From Nemertoderma westbladi (Eukaryota > Xenacoelomorpha > Nemertodermatida > Nemertodermatidae), in NCBI GenBank assembly GCA_032718475.1, contig JAUCBJ010006391.1, positions 1 to 50,611 of the forward strand: DNA of 50,611 nt, read 5' to 3'. The position numbers and the translations under genes are program-made. The notes below the pieces were generated by a model, which made no database searches, had not been told where the DNA came from, and saw nothing but the letters and a program-made list of their open reading frames with translations. Numbering within the stretch: the first letter of the stretch is position 1; each line of letters begins with the position of its first letter. Of the stretch, positions 11,201-21,520 are shown piece by piece.

Positions 11201-13235
11201 TACATTCGTCTAAGATCTAAGTTCTTCTAAGACCTAAGTTACCATGTTCTCCTAAGATCTAAGTTACTAAGTTAATCTAAGATCTAAGTTCATCTACGAT
11301 CTATGTTCGTATATGATCTATGTTCGTCTAAGATCTAAGTTCGTCTAAGATCTATGTTCGTCTAAAATCTAAGTTCGTCTAAGATCTATGTTCGTCTAAA
11401 ATCTTGTTACTAATTCTATCTAAGTTCATCTACGATCTAAGTTCATCTACGATCTATGTTCGTCTAAGATCTATGTCGTCTAAAATCTAAGTTCGTCTAA
11501 GATCTATGTTCGTCTAAGATCTATGTTCGTCTAAAATCTTGTTACTAATTCTATCTAAGTTCATCTACGATCTAAGTTAATCTACGATCTATGTTCGTAT
11601 ATGATCTATGTTCGTCAAATATCTAAGTTCGTCTAAGATCTATGTCGTCTAAGATCTAAGTTCGTCTAAGATCTATGTTCGTCTAAGATCTACGTTCGTC
11701 TAAGATCTATGTACGTTTAAGATCTAAGTTACTAAGTTCATCTAAGATGTAAGTTCATCTACGATCTATGTTCGTATATGATCTATGTTCGTCTAAGATC
11801 TAAATTCGTCTACGATCTATGTCGTCTAAGATCTAAGTTCGTCTAAGATCTATGTTCGTCTAAGATCTGTGTTCGTCTAAGATATATGTTCCTCTAAGAT
11901 CTATGTTACTAATTATATCTAAGATCTAAGTTCATCTGCGATCTATGTTCGCCTAAGATATATGTTCATCTAAGATCTATGTTCGTCTAAGATCGTCTAA
12001 GATCTATGTTCGTCTAAGATCTATGTTCGTCTAAGATCTAAGTTCGTCTAAGATCTATGTTCGTCTAAGATATAAGTTCATCTACGATCTATGTTCGTCT
12101 AAGATCTATGTTCATCTAAGATATATTTTCGTCTAAGATCTAAGTTCTTCTAAGACCTAAGTTACCATGTTCTCCTAAGATCTAAGTTACTAAGTTCATC
12201 TAAGATCTAAGTTCATCTACGATCTATGTTAATCTACGATCTATGTTCATATACGATCTATGTTCATCTACGATATATGTCGTCTAAGATCTATGTTCGT
12301 CTAAGATCTATGTTCTTCTAAGATCTATGTTCGTCTAAGATCTAAGTTCGTCTAAGATCTATGTTCGTCTAAGATATAAGTCCATCTACGATCTATGTTC
12401 GTCTAAGTTCTATGTTCATCTAAGATATATTTTCGTCTAAGATCTAAGTTCTTCTAAGACCTAAGTTACCATGTTATCCTAAGATCTAAGTTACTAAGTT
12501 CATCTAAGATCTAAGTTCATCTACGATCTATGTTCATCTACGATCTATGTTCATCTACGATATATGTCGTCTAAGATCTATGTTCGTCTAAGATCTAAGT
12601 TCATCTATGTTCGTCTACGATCTATGTTCGTCTAAGATCTAAGTTCGTCTAAGATCTATGTTCGTCTACGATCTATGTTCGTCTAAGATCTTTGTTCATC
12701 TAAGATCTAAGTTCGTCTAAGATCTAAGTTACCAAGATCGTAAAGATCTAAATTACTAAGTTCGCCTAAGATCTAACTTCATCTAAGAAATAGGTTTCCT
12801 CTAAGGTCTAAGTTTGTCTAAGATCTATGTTCGTCTAAGATCTATGTTCGTCTAAGATCTATGTTCGTCTAAGATCTATGTTCGTCTAAGATCTATGTTC
12901 GTCTAAGATATATGTTCGTCTAAGATCTATGTTCGTCTAAGATCTATGTTCGTCTAAGATCTATGTTCGTCTAAGATCTATGTTCGTCTAAGATCTATGT
13001 TCGTCTAAGATCTATGTTCGTCTAAGATTTATGTTTGTCCAAGATCTAAGTTCATATAAGATCTATGTTCGTCTATGATCTATGTTCGTTAATATATATG
13101 TTCGTCTAAGATCTATGTTCGTCTAAGATCTAAGTTACCATGTTCGTCTAAGATCTAAGTTCATCTACGATCTATGTTTGTCTAAGATCTATGTTCGTCT
13201 AAGATCTAAGTTCGTCTAAGATCTATGTACGTAAG
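8290..13235. repeat. ~5-kb satellite of interspersed 17- and 25-bp units with AGATCT
   Basis: Two related unit lengths alternate. The 17-bp form is TAAGATCTATGTTCGTC. The 25-bp form is the same with an 8-bp insertion that gives GTTACCAAGTTCGTC after TAAGATCTAA. The 25-bp form dominates at the left (about 8390-8760) and the 17-bp form at the right; 12836-13020 is nearly pure 17-bp. A block with TTACTAATTCTATCTAAG recurs near 9718, 10308, 10786, 11406 and 11540, so there is also a higher-order repeat. Every frame is closed by TAA. Almost every unit carries the palindrome AGATCT. Confidence 0.95.
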
Positions 13236-13699
13236 GTGAAAATCTACGTGTGTCGTCTAAACATTACGTTTTTACAGATCTTGAGTCTTTGTTTTGTACT
13301 CACCCCGTCAGTCAGCTGCACCAAGCTGCACGTGCAGGTGAGCCTTGGAGTAGAGCGAAGCAGGACCTTATTGACCCTGGAAATTTATCACCCCTATAAA
13401 TAGCATTTTTGTTGGGAACTTATCGCTCTCCTGTCATTATTATACAGGATACATTCCCCCAACCTTCCCCTACTTCCTCTAAGTCACATATTTTAGTATT
13501 TTAGTAAAAGTTTACTGTTACTGTTATATTCATACTCAAATAGTTTCTTTCTGAGGAGTCCTACAATTACAAATAATTCATATTCAATTCAATTCATAGA
13601 CTGAGCAGCCGCTTGGTCTAATGGTAACAATCTGGGCTTTCATTCAGGAGGACCCACCTTTACTGGTCGATAAATAAGAACCACGGAAGGGTTTTACTC
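13236..13699. other. Unique sequence between satellite blocks
   Basis: No gene supported. A weak tRNA A-box-like stretch (TTGGTCTAATGGTAAC) lies at about 13614-13629 but without a B box. CAATTCAATTCAAT-type short repeats are present near 13585. Confidence 0.4.
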
Positions 13700-13770
13700 T
13701 CGAAGATCGATCACCCATCATGGTGGTGAACATGCATTCCTTTAGGAAACAGAGTAGACGAATTTATACG
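13700..13770 (-). repeat. Single inverted copy of the 63-bp repeat unit
   Basis: CCCATCATGGTGGTGAAC and CATTCCTTTAGGAAACAG are the reverse complement of the repeat unit found in direct tandem at 15461-15930. Inverted related sequence therefore flanks the 34- and 37-bp arrays on both sides. Confidence 0.8.
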
Positions 13771-13875
13771 ATAAATCACCCCGCGGTGAACAGACATTCT
13801 CTGGCTTACTAGGCCTAAACGTTTCGCCGATTCAAAATTAATATTTGTCACAGTGGCGATAAGGTACCAGAGGGA

Positions 13876-15074
13876 GATAAGGTCAAGGGGCGGTAAAGGT
13901 GCAAGGTGTGATAAGGTCAAGGGGCGGTAAAGGTGCAAGGTGTGATAAGGTCAAGGGGCGGTAAAGGTGCAAGGTGTGATAAGGTCAAGGGGCGGTAAAG
14001 GTGCAAGGTGTGATAAGGTCAAGGGGCGGTAAAGGTGTAAGGTGTGATAAGGTCAAGGGGCGGTAAAGGTGCAAGGTGTGATAAGGTCAAGGGGCGGTAA
14101 AGGTGCAAGGTGTGATAAGGTCAAGGGGCGGTAAAGGTGCAAGGTGTGATAAGGTCAAGGGGCGGTAAAGGTGCAAGGTGTGATAAGGTCAAGGGGCGGT
14201 AAAGGTGCAAGGTGTGATAAGGTCAAGGGGCGGTAAAGGTGCAAGGTGTGATAAGGTCAAGGGGCGGTAAAGGTGCAAGGTGTGATAAGGCCAAGGGGCG
14301 GTAAAGGTGCAAGGTGTGATAAGGTCAAGGGGCGGTAAAGGTGCAAGGTGTGATAAGGTCAAGGGGCGGTAAAGGTGCGAGGTGTGATAAGGTCAAGGGG
14401 CGGTAAAGGTGCAAGCTGTGATAAGGTCAAGGGGCGGTAAAGGTGCAAGGTGTGATAAGGTCAAGGGGCGGTAAAGGTGCAAGGTGTGATAAGGTCAAGG
14501 GGCGGTAAAGGTGCAAGGTGTGATAAGGTCAAGGGGCGGTAAAGGTGCAAGGTGTGATAAGGTCAAGGGGCGGTAAAGGTGCAAGGTGTGATAAGGTCAA
14601 GGGGCGGTAAAGGTGCAAGGTGTGATAAGGTCAAGGGGCGGTAAAGGTGCAAGGTGTGATAAGGTCAAGGGGCGGTAAAGGTGCAAGGTGTGATAAGGTC
14701 AAGGGGCGGTAAAGGTGCAAGGTGTGATAAGCTCAAGGGGCGGTAAAGGTGCAAGGTGTGATAAGGTCAAGGGGCGGTAAAGGTACAAGGTGTGATAAGG
14801 TCAAGGGGCGGTAAAGGTGCAAGGTGTGATAAGCTCAAGGGGCGGTAAAGGTGCAAGGTGTGATAAGGTCAAGGGGCGGTAAAGGTACAAGGTGTGATAA
14901 GGTCAAGGGGCGGTAAAGGTGCAAGGTGTGATAAGGTCAAGGGGCGGTAAAGGTGCAAGGTGTGATAAGGTCAAGGGGCGGTAAAGGTGCAAGGTGTGAT
15001 AAGGTCAAGGGGCGGTAAAGGTGCAAGGTGTGATAAGGTCAAGGGGCGGTAAAGGTGCACGGTGTGATAAGGCC
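13876..15074. repeat. 34-bp minisatellite, about 35 nearly identical copies
   Basis: The unit can be read as GATAAGGTCAAGGGGCGGTA followed by AAGGTGCAAGGTGT, with a 34-bp period. Copies are almost identical; only scattered single changes occur (GGCCAAGG, GCTCAAGG, GGTACAAGG, GTGTAAGG), which points to recent expansion or ongoing homogenisation. The pair of variants near 14730-14800 recurs at 14830-14890, showing a multi-unit duplication within the array. Confidence 0.97.
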
Positions 15075-15115
15075 AATCGCGTAGAGGTACAATTTTGTGG
15101 ACCTTGTCATTCGTC

Positions 15116-15448
15116 TCGATTGTAGGACCTCATCGCTCCTTCTACCTTTAACTCGATTGTAGGACCTCATCGCTCCTTCTACCTTTAACTCGATTGTAGG
15201 ACCTCATCGCTCCTTCTACCTTTAACTCGATTGTAGGACCTCATCGCTCCTTCTACCTTTAACTCGATTGTAGGACCTCATCGCTCCTTCTACCTTTAAC
15301 TCGATTGTAGGACCTCATCGCTCCTTCTACCTTTAACTCGATTGTAGGACCTCATCGCTCCTTCTACCTTTAACTCGATTGTAGGACCTCATCGCTCCTT
15401 CTACCTTTAACTCGATTGTAGGACCTCATCGCTCCTTCTACCTTTAAC
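15116..15448. repeat. 37-bp minisatellite, nine identical copies
   Basis: Units start TCGATTGTAGGACCTCATCG and continue CTCCTTCTACCTTTAAC. The first starts at 15116, the period is exactly 37 bp, and the array ends at 15448 after nine whole copies with no difference that I can see. It is unrelated to the 37-bp array at 6575-7145. Confidence 0.95.
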
Positions 15449-15460
15449 ATCCCTCGACAG

Positions 15461-15930
15461 TGATCTTCCACATTAAACCCGTCCACTCTGTTTCCTAAAG
15501 GAATGCCTGTTCACCACCATGGGTGATCTTCCACATTAAACCCGTCCACTCTGTTTCCTAAAGGAATGCCTGTTCACCACCATGGGTGATCTTCCACATT
15601 AAACCCGTCCACTAGGTTTCCTAAAGGAATGCCTGTTCACCACCATGGGTGATCTTCCACATTAAACCCTTCCATTCTGTTTCCTAAAGGAATGTCTGTT
15701 GACCACAGTAAACCCTTCCATTCTGTTTCCTAAAGGAATGTCTGTTGACCACAGTAAACCCGTCCACTCTGTTTCCTAAAGGATTGTCTGTTGACCACAG
15801 TAAACCCGTCCACTCTGTTTCCTAAAGGAATGTCTGTTCACCACCATGGGTGATCTTCCACAGTAAACCCTTCCACACTTTTTTCCTAAAGAAATGCCTG
15901 TTCACCACCATGAGTGATTTTCCCAGATAG
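15461..15930 (+). repeat. 63-bp tandem repeat with shorter variants
   Basis: The unit begins TGATCTTCCACATTAAACCC and contains GTTTCCTAAAGGAATG and TTCACCACCATGGG. The period is 63 bp for the first copies (15461, 15524); about 48-bp versions with GACCACAGTAAACCC follow. Two further diverged copies lie at about 16125-16250. It is bounded on the right by a 27-base G run (15935-15961). Confidence 0.9.
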
Positions 15931-16312
15931 GGGAGGGGGGGGGGGGGGGGGGGGGGGGGGGTTAGAATTTTCTTGTTTGAATGTGTTTAGTTTATTGATT
16001 TGGTTAAAATAATGTCCCACTGTAACCTGCCCCTTTCCCTAAATTGATAATTTAACATTGAGGCGGGATATTAATTCGCCAATAGGGGATTTGCGTCCAG
16101 TCCCCCTCTCCCCTTCCCCCTGTCTCGATTTTCCACAGTAAACCCGTCCACTCTGTTTCCTTAAGGAATGCCTGTTCACCACCATGGGTGATCTTCCACA
16201 TTAAACCCACCCGTCTACTCTGTTTCCAAAAGAAATGCCTGTTCACCACCTTCCACCCTATGTGATTATTACCTGATTATTACAGTATACGTATCCTTTC
16301 ATATCTCACAGC
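15931..16312. other. G tract, spacer and two stray 63-bp repeat copies
   Basis: The stretch holds the 27-base G run at 15935-15961, AT-rich spacer, and degenerate copies of the 63-bp unit at 16125-16250. I see no gene; the minus-strand frame at 16052-16249 only reads through those copies. Confidence 0.6.
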
Positions 16313-17003
16313 GGGGCTTAACTTGGTTTTTGCAAAGTTTGGACCCCGTTCATGAAAACAACTTTTTTTTGAGCTTAGTTGGTCCCCTAATGTAAAAATT
16401 TACAAAAATTTAAATATTTCATGGGTGGCTTTTTCAATTTAATACTATTTAAGAAATTATTTAATACTAATCATATTACTAAATTTTAACACTTTACTCC
16501 TCCAAAAATATTGAAAGGTTTATTACTGCTCCATTGGTGTCACATTGTACACAATATAGTAAATTTTAAAATTTAATGGGCGGCTTTTAATATAAATGCT
16601 AATTATTTATTTATTTAATACTCAATTTTATTACTTTTAACAAGTGATGTTACCCCATACATGAAAACAATTTTTTTTGCTCCAATAATCATGGCTTGAT
16701 GAATTAAATATAAAAAATTAGAAATTTTCATGTGTGGCTTTTAATATAAATGCTATTTAATTATTTATTTAATACTAAATATTATTACCTTTAACAAGGG
16801 ATGTTACCACGTACATGAAAACAAGTTTCTTTCTCCTATCATGTCTTGATGAATAAAATATTAAAAATTAGAAAGTTTAAGGGGTGGCCTTTAATTGTAC
16901 ATTCTACTCTAATTTTTATATTTTATTATCAAGACATGATTGGAGCAAAAAAGTTGTTTTCATGTACGGGGTCCAAACTTTGCCAAAAACCAAGTTAAGC
17001 CCC
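16313..17003. mobile_element. Non-autonomous element with ~53-bp terminal inverted repeats
   Basis: The left end GGGGCTTAACTTGGTTTTTG (16313) and the right end, ending in AAGTTAAGCCCC at 17003, are reverse complements over about 53 bp, including GTTTGGACCCCGT and CATGAAAACAACT, with one 1-bp gap and a few mismatches. The interior is AT-rich and built of about three ~150-160-bp diverged tandem units (GGCTTTTAATATAAATGC ... CATGAAAACAA). No transposase and no clear target duplication. Confidence 0.8.
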
Positions 17004-17301
17004 ATGGTGATCATTAGTACTAAGTCAGCGCTTGGTCCTGCGCCTGGCGCTTCACACCTAAATTGTCAATGCGTGACAAGGTGTAGGCCTACTAAATAAC
17101 AGGTCATGCAGCGAGCGGATTGCTGAAATTAGCGGAGGCCGATCTTTTCCCTATTTATGGCGCTATTTTCATTAATTTTCAGTAGGAACTTATTTTATAC
17201 TAGTTTTCTTAGGTGGATATGATGACTTGGTATTCATAGAAATGTAATCAAATGTCTTTCTGGAATTTTTTTATTGTTGTTGTCAAGGTAACCGTGTACA
17301 A

Positions 17302-18814
17302 CTCCCCCTGAGGTCTTTAAAATACCTGAGTGTTTAAAGCTCATCTATCCCATCATAGTAGACATGTACCGAACAACAAGAGTCCCACAAGAAATGAAAA
17401 CAAATAAGTTGGTGCCAGTTCCCAAGAAGGGCAACCTAACACTCTATGGTTCTTTTCGGGGAATCTCATTGATCTCGATTGCTGCAAAGCTATACAATAG
17501 GATTCTATTAAATCGCATCAGGGATCCCATTGAGAGACTGCTCCGTGGAAATCAGAATGGGTTCCGTAAAGGTCGTGGGACCATGGAGCCCATTTTGGCA
17601 CTTAGAAGGATAATTGAAGAATTATCAAAAAAGAAAGACAGGCATCTGGCTGTTATCTTTGTTGACTTCTTCAAGGCCTTTGATTCAGTCTCTCGCTCAC
17701 GTATGTTCAGCATACTTTCATTATATGGGATTCCTGATGAAATTATTGCAGCTATCAGATCAGTATACGATGGTTCGACAACATTTGTGTCTACTGTTGA
17801 CGGTGACACAGAACCATTTGAAGTGTTATGGGGCGTCCTCCAAGGAGACACACTTGCACCATTCTTGTTCATTATTGTGGTTGACTATGTTCTACGCATG
17901 TCCTTAGATCATCATAATGATGATGGGGTGATGATAACTCCACCTACTGGCTCCAGAAGTCGAGGAAATCCTGCCAAGTACCTAACTGATCTAGACTTTG
18001 CTGATGACTTAGGAGAACTCTCAGAATCATTAGAGGGAACCCAACGGCTCCTCAGCTCATTAGAACATGCTGCTTCTAGTGTTGGTCTTCTTATTAACTC
18101 CAGAAAGACCAAAATTCTGACAGTTAACTTTGAAAGTCCTCAGCAAGTCTCTGATCGGATGAGCATAAGCTCAAAGGATGGTATACTTGAGCATGTGGAC
18201 GACTTCTGTTACCTGGGATCATGGATCCGGAAGTCAGGTGAGGACCTTCGAATACGTAAGGAAAAGGCATGGGCAGCCTTGAATAGGCTTTCCAGGATTT
18301 GGAAGTCACCTAGAATGAATCGGAAACTTAAGGTCCGATTATTTAGAGCAGCAGTAGTTCCAGTACTCCTCTACGGGAGTCCATGCTGGGCTCTAATTGC
18401 TGAGGACACCAAATCTCTGGATGGCACATTCACAAGAATGCTACGCCGGGTTCATTGTGTCAAGTACAATGCACACATCTCCAACCAGACACTATATAAC
18501 ATTGGAGGTGTCTCATTGGTTCCCCCAAGCTTGACACTAGAACAAAATCGCCTCCGCTTCGCAGGACATTGCTTTCGCCGTGAGGACCAGCCAGTGCATA
18601 ATCTTGTACTTTGGCAGCCTCATGGAGTGAATAAGCATGGTGGACAGCCCATGACTTTCTTGAGACGCATCTTAAAGGACACTGGCCTTAAAGATGCGGA
18701 TGATCTAACAAATGTCATGGGTGATAGGGAGTTGTGGCGGTGCAATTTTGTTGACAAGCCGGCACAGCCTTCTTAAAAATGCAGCTGCAATGCAGCATGC
18801 CGATCCTAGTAGTA
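17302..18814 (+). mobile_element. 5'-truncated non-LTR retrotransposon (RTE/CR1-like RT), nested insertion
   Basis: Inserted between GTGTACAA (ending 17301) and ACAAAGTT (from 18815) of the inverted-repeat element, with ACAA as apparent 4-bp target duplication. The right arm of the host element preserves the uninterrupted site (about 19430-19440 on the opposite strand). The 3' end is a short CCTAGTAGTA tail, also seen in the second copy at 24916. The endonuclease and the N-terminal part of the RT are missing, so this copy could not move on its own. Total insert length is 1,513 bp. Confidence 0.88.
17364..18776 (+). CDS. Reverse transcriptase of the nested non-LTR retrotransposon (5' truncated)
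   Basis: A 470-residue frame, open also upstream from about 17302. RT motifs in order: LVPVPKKG and FRGISLISIAAKLYNRILLNR (motifs 1-2), NQNGFRKGR, FVDFFKAFDSV (motif A), GVLQGDTLAPFLF (motif B) and LDFADD at about 17994-18008 (motif C, catalytic Asp pair). The thumb/C-terminal part ends with RRVHCVKYN and HCFRREDQP. The motif style resembles RTE/CR1-type elements; I cannot assign the clade without a search. The frame is intact from 17302 to its stop, so the copy is young. The first ATG lies within the RT domain, so the true N-terminus was lost by 5' truncation, and this fragment is unlikely to make an active enzyme. Confidence 0.85.
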   Translation: MYRTTRVPQEMKTNKLVPVPKKGNLTLYGSFRGISLISIAAKLYNRILLNRIRDPIERLLRGNQNGFRKGRGTMEPILALRRIIEELSKKKDRHLAVIFVDFFKAFDSVSRSRMFSILSLYGIPDEIIAAIRSVYDGSTTFVSTVDGDTEPFEVLWGVLQGDTLAPFLFIIVVDYVLRMSLDHHNDDGVMITPPTGSRSRGNPAKYLTDLDFADDLGELSESLEGTQRLLSSLEHAASSVGLLINSRKTKILTVNFESPQQVSDRMSISSKDGILEHVDDFCYLGSWIRKSGEDLRIRKEKAWAALNRLSRIWKSPRMNRKLKVRLFRAAVVPVLLYGSPCWALIAEDTKSLDGTFTRMLRRVHCVKYNAHISNQTLYNIGGVSLVPPSLTLEQNRLRFAGHCFRREDQPVHNLVLWQPHGVNKHGGQPMTFLRRILKDTGLKDADDLTNVMGDRELWRCNFVDKPAQPS

Positions 18815-19610
18815 ACAAAGTTCAAAATTTGCGTGTCTGTAATTCAAGACGATGGGGGATTCTGTTCTGGATATTTGGCAGGTGAGTAAAGGAAATAAAA
18901 GTCTTATCAAAATATTTGAAAGGTATACTTTTTTCAATCCCGTTTCCATGGTAATGGGTGTAACAATAATTTCACATTATGACCGTCAGGTAGAAATTGG
19001 GCTACTATTTTCTATTTATATCATTTGCAACTGACGTTCCTGGGACCTGTCCTTTTTTTCTAATAATTGCAAACCAAAATTTAATATTCTGGAATCTTAA
19101 AATCATCTATCACAGGTCTTGCCCTCTGATTGGACTGTTTTGTTTGTTGGCACTTTATGACCTTTACAATCAAGATTCACAATTGACGATTGATAAAATA
19201 TAATGTTGGTAATTTTAACTTAATATTAAGACAAACCGAATAAAAATGGTGTTTTATAGAATTGGTTGACAATTATTCAAATTTTTCATTATACATATTA
19301 CCATGGCAACGGGATTGAAAAAATATTTAAATGTAGAATATTTTGATAAACTTTTATTCCCATTACTCGCATACCAAATCTCAAGAACAGAATCCCTCGT
19401 CGTCTTGAATTACAGACGGGCAAAGTTTGAACTTTGTACCCGGTTACCTTGACAACAACAATATGAAAATTCCAGAAACATATTTTATTACAATTCTATG
19501 AACCCTAGTCATCATATCCACCTAAGAAAAGTAGCACATAAGAAGTTTCTAAGGAAATATTATGAAAATAGTTCCATAAATAGGGAAACGTTCGGTCTCC
19601 GCTAATTTCA

Positions 19611-19786
19611 GATGCGTGACGAATATTTTCCGCGCCTAATATATCCATATGCCATGAGATTGTACCGGTACATACCAGCATACCGGTAATTTGAAATCGG
19701 GGTATATAGTACCTTGTAGTAGTAGTAGGCCTTGACCTGTACATACATAGCGCAGTACCGCAGTCAGGCAGTACCGTGCCAGGAAT
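19611..19786 (+). promoter_or_regulatory. Probable ILK promoter / 5' UTR region
   Basis: This is the only sequence between the end of the inverted-repeat element and the ILK ATG, so the core promoter and leader must lie here, inside the element, or in an upstream exon not recognised. No clear TATA box at a sensible distance. The start context is AATATGG. Inference from position only. Confidence 0.35.
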
Positions 19787-21520
19787 ATGGAGGACATTTT
19801 CGGAGGTCCAGTATATTCCGCGTGTCGCAAAGGCGACGTCGTTTACGTAAAACAATGGCTGGACAGCATAGAAAACGACCCCAATGAGGGCGACGAACAC
19901 AGCTTCAGTCCATTACATTGGGCGGCCCGTCAAGGTAAACTCAACATCGTGGACCTCCTGCTACAGCGGGGGGCACGCGTTAACTCCACCAACATGGGCG
20001 ACGACACAGCACTGCATCTCGCAGCCCAGCACGGTTACTTACCGGTGGTGCAGTCTCTCGTCAAACACAAGGCAGACCCAAACGGGTCCAATCAACACGG
20101 TAACACGCCACTCCATTACGCCTGTTTCTGGGGTTTCGACACGGTTGCAGACTTCCTTGTGCGTCGGGGCTCGTTGGTTGCACAGACCAACAAGTACGGA
20201 CAAACCCCGTTGGATTTGTGTCGCGGGAAGTTGGCGACGAATCTAATGGAACGAGCCGGCGCGATGGAGCAATCGTTAGTCCCGGTTCCTTATCGAGTCG
20301 TTGCCACCGACTTCCGGACGCGTTCTCGGGACGCGACTCTATCCAAGTTCGCGGGAATCGAGTTGCGACATTTTGAAAAGCATCAGCGGTTGAACGCGAA
20401 CGCGAGCGGTGAGTTGTGGTTCGGTACCTGGCAGGGTATCAACGTAGTCGGGAAGTTTCTCTCTGTTCGGGATCCCTCGTCCAAACGAATATCGCGTGAC
20501 TTTCAGGAGGAATACCGACGATTGCGCATATTCTCGCATCCCAACGTCCATCCGGTTCTCTGCGTAATAAACAGCCCTCCGAATTTCGTTGTCGTTAGCG
20601 AGTTTTGTACCAACAGGTTGGTTAAATAGCCCTAAACTCCATATATGGCTCTATGGTGTGCGAGATGTTATTTTATCACTCGATACAGATACTATAGCTA
20701 ATTGTTAAGTTCAAATAATAACATTTTATTTATGCGACAAATATAACAGTATAATGAATTGAATACTATTAATTAATAAGCTAGTTAATTAGTTAAAAGT
20801 AAATTAAAGTGAAAAGTAAATTTTCTTACGGCCGCTAGGCCAGGGGTTACGCACAAAGTCTAACGACTTTATTTCCCGTGCGGTCCCCCCAGAACTATAC
20901 TCCCCAGGGGAAACTCCATTTATCTACCATTAACCATACTCATTTAATTATTGTTAGTTAATTAATTAATACATTTTTTGTATCGTAGGTCGTTGTTTAA
21001 CGTCCTTCACGATGAGACTCTCATCTGTTTCGACACCAGCCAATCAGTGAAGTCTGCGTTGGATATATGCCGTGGTATGGCGTTCCTTCACAGTCTAGAT
21101 CCGCCGTTACAACGTCTGTACCTCAGCAGCAGACACATCGTGGTCACCGAGGACCTCGTCTGCAAGATCAACATGTCCGACGTTAAGTTCTCCTTCCAGA
21201 CACCGGGCAAACTCTACATCCCTGCCTGGCTCTCCCCTGAGGCCCTAGAGCGGGAAGAGACGGAAATCAACGTCCAGTCCGCCCATATGTGGAGTTTCTC
21301 GGTGATCCTCTGGGAGTTGGTGACCCGTCAGGTCCCGTTCGCCGGTCTGTCGCCCATGGAGGTGGGCGTCCGGGTGGCCTTGGACAAACTCAGACTCCCA
21401 GACCAACCCACCGGGGCCTCCCCCCATCTCGTTAAACTCATTAGGATGTGTCGCAATGAGGATCCCTCGAAACGGCCCAAGTTCGATCAGGTTCTTCCGA
21501 TCCTAGAGATAATGAAATAA
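19787..21520 (+). CDS. ilk: Integrin-linked kinase (ILK), two exons, complete
   Basis: Exons 19787-20616 and 20989-21520 join in frame (AG plus G gives an Arg codon) to 453 residues, almost exactly the length of human ILK (452). The N-terminus MEDIF and four to five ankyrin repeats (about residues 1-170; [31 protein letters not shown]) form the PINCH-binding half. The C-terminal half is the kinase-like fold: [10 protein letters not shown], the ATP-site Lys in [16 protein letters not shown], and SDVKFSF, where the DFG motif is replaced by DVK as in other ILKs. The HRD Asp is also missing, so it is a pseudokinase. Further family marks are APE-like [24 protein letters not shown] and [10 protein letters not shown]. 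Family role: scaffold of the ILK-PINCH-parvin complex that links integrin tails to actin. Only one intron is present. Confidence 0.96.
20617..20988 (+). other. ILK intron
   Basis: A 372-bp intron starting GTTGGT at 20617 and ending TATCGTAG at 20988. Removing it restores the frame and the conserved residues ([13 protein letters not shown]). Retention would add only a few residues and end at the TAG at about 20627-20629. AT-rich, with a GC-richer island around 20830-20910; no gene inside. Confidence 0.92.

Larger units (their letters stand above)
17124..19610. mobile_element. Long-inverted-repeat element split by a retrotransposon
   Basis: The left arm (17124-17301 plus 18819-~18955) pairs with the right arm (~19299-19610). 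Both ends read TGAAATTAGCGGAG inward, followed by CCCTATTTATGG, TTCTTAGGTGGATATGATGA, TTGTTGTTGTCAAGGTAACC, GTCTGTAATTCAAGACGA and TTTTTCAATCCCGTT. Without the nested insert the element would be about 970 bp with arms of roughly 310 bp. The central part (about 18960-19298) has no coding sequence. The element ends 177 bp upstream of the ILK start codon. Confidence 0.88.

Noticed and set aside
8290-13235. CRISPR-like repeat-spacer array
   Set aside because: Units are contiguous with no unique spacers, in eukaryotic DNA; it is a satellite.
13605-13685. tRNA gene or tRNA-derived SINE head
   Set aside because: Only an A-box-like stretch; no B box, no cloverleaf could be folded.
19505-19900. 131-codon minus-strand frame overlapping the ILK 5' end
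   Set aside because: Spans the arm of an inverted-repeat element and the antisense of ILK; no coding signature.
20617-20629. ILK ending at the stop near 20627 as a short ankyrin-only protein
   Set aside because: A consensus donor at 20617 and an acceptor at 20988 restore full ILK homology; intron retention is possible but unsupported.
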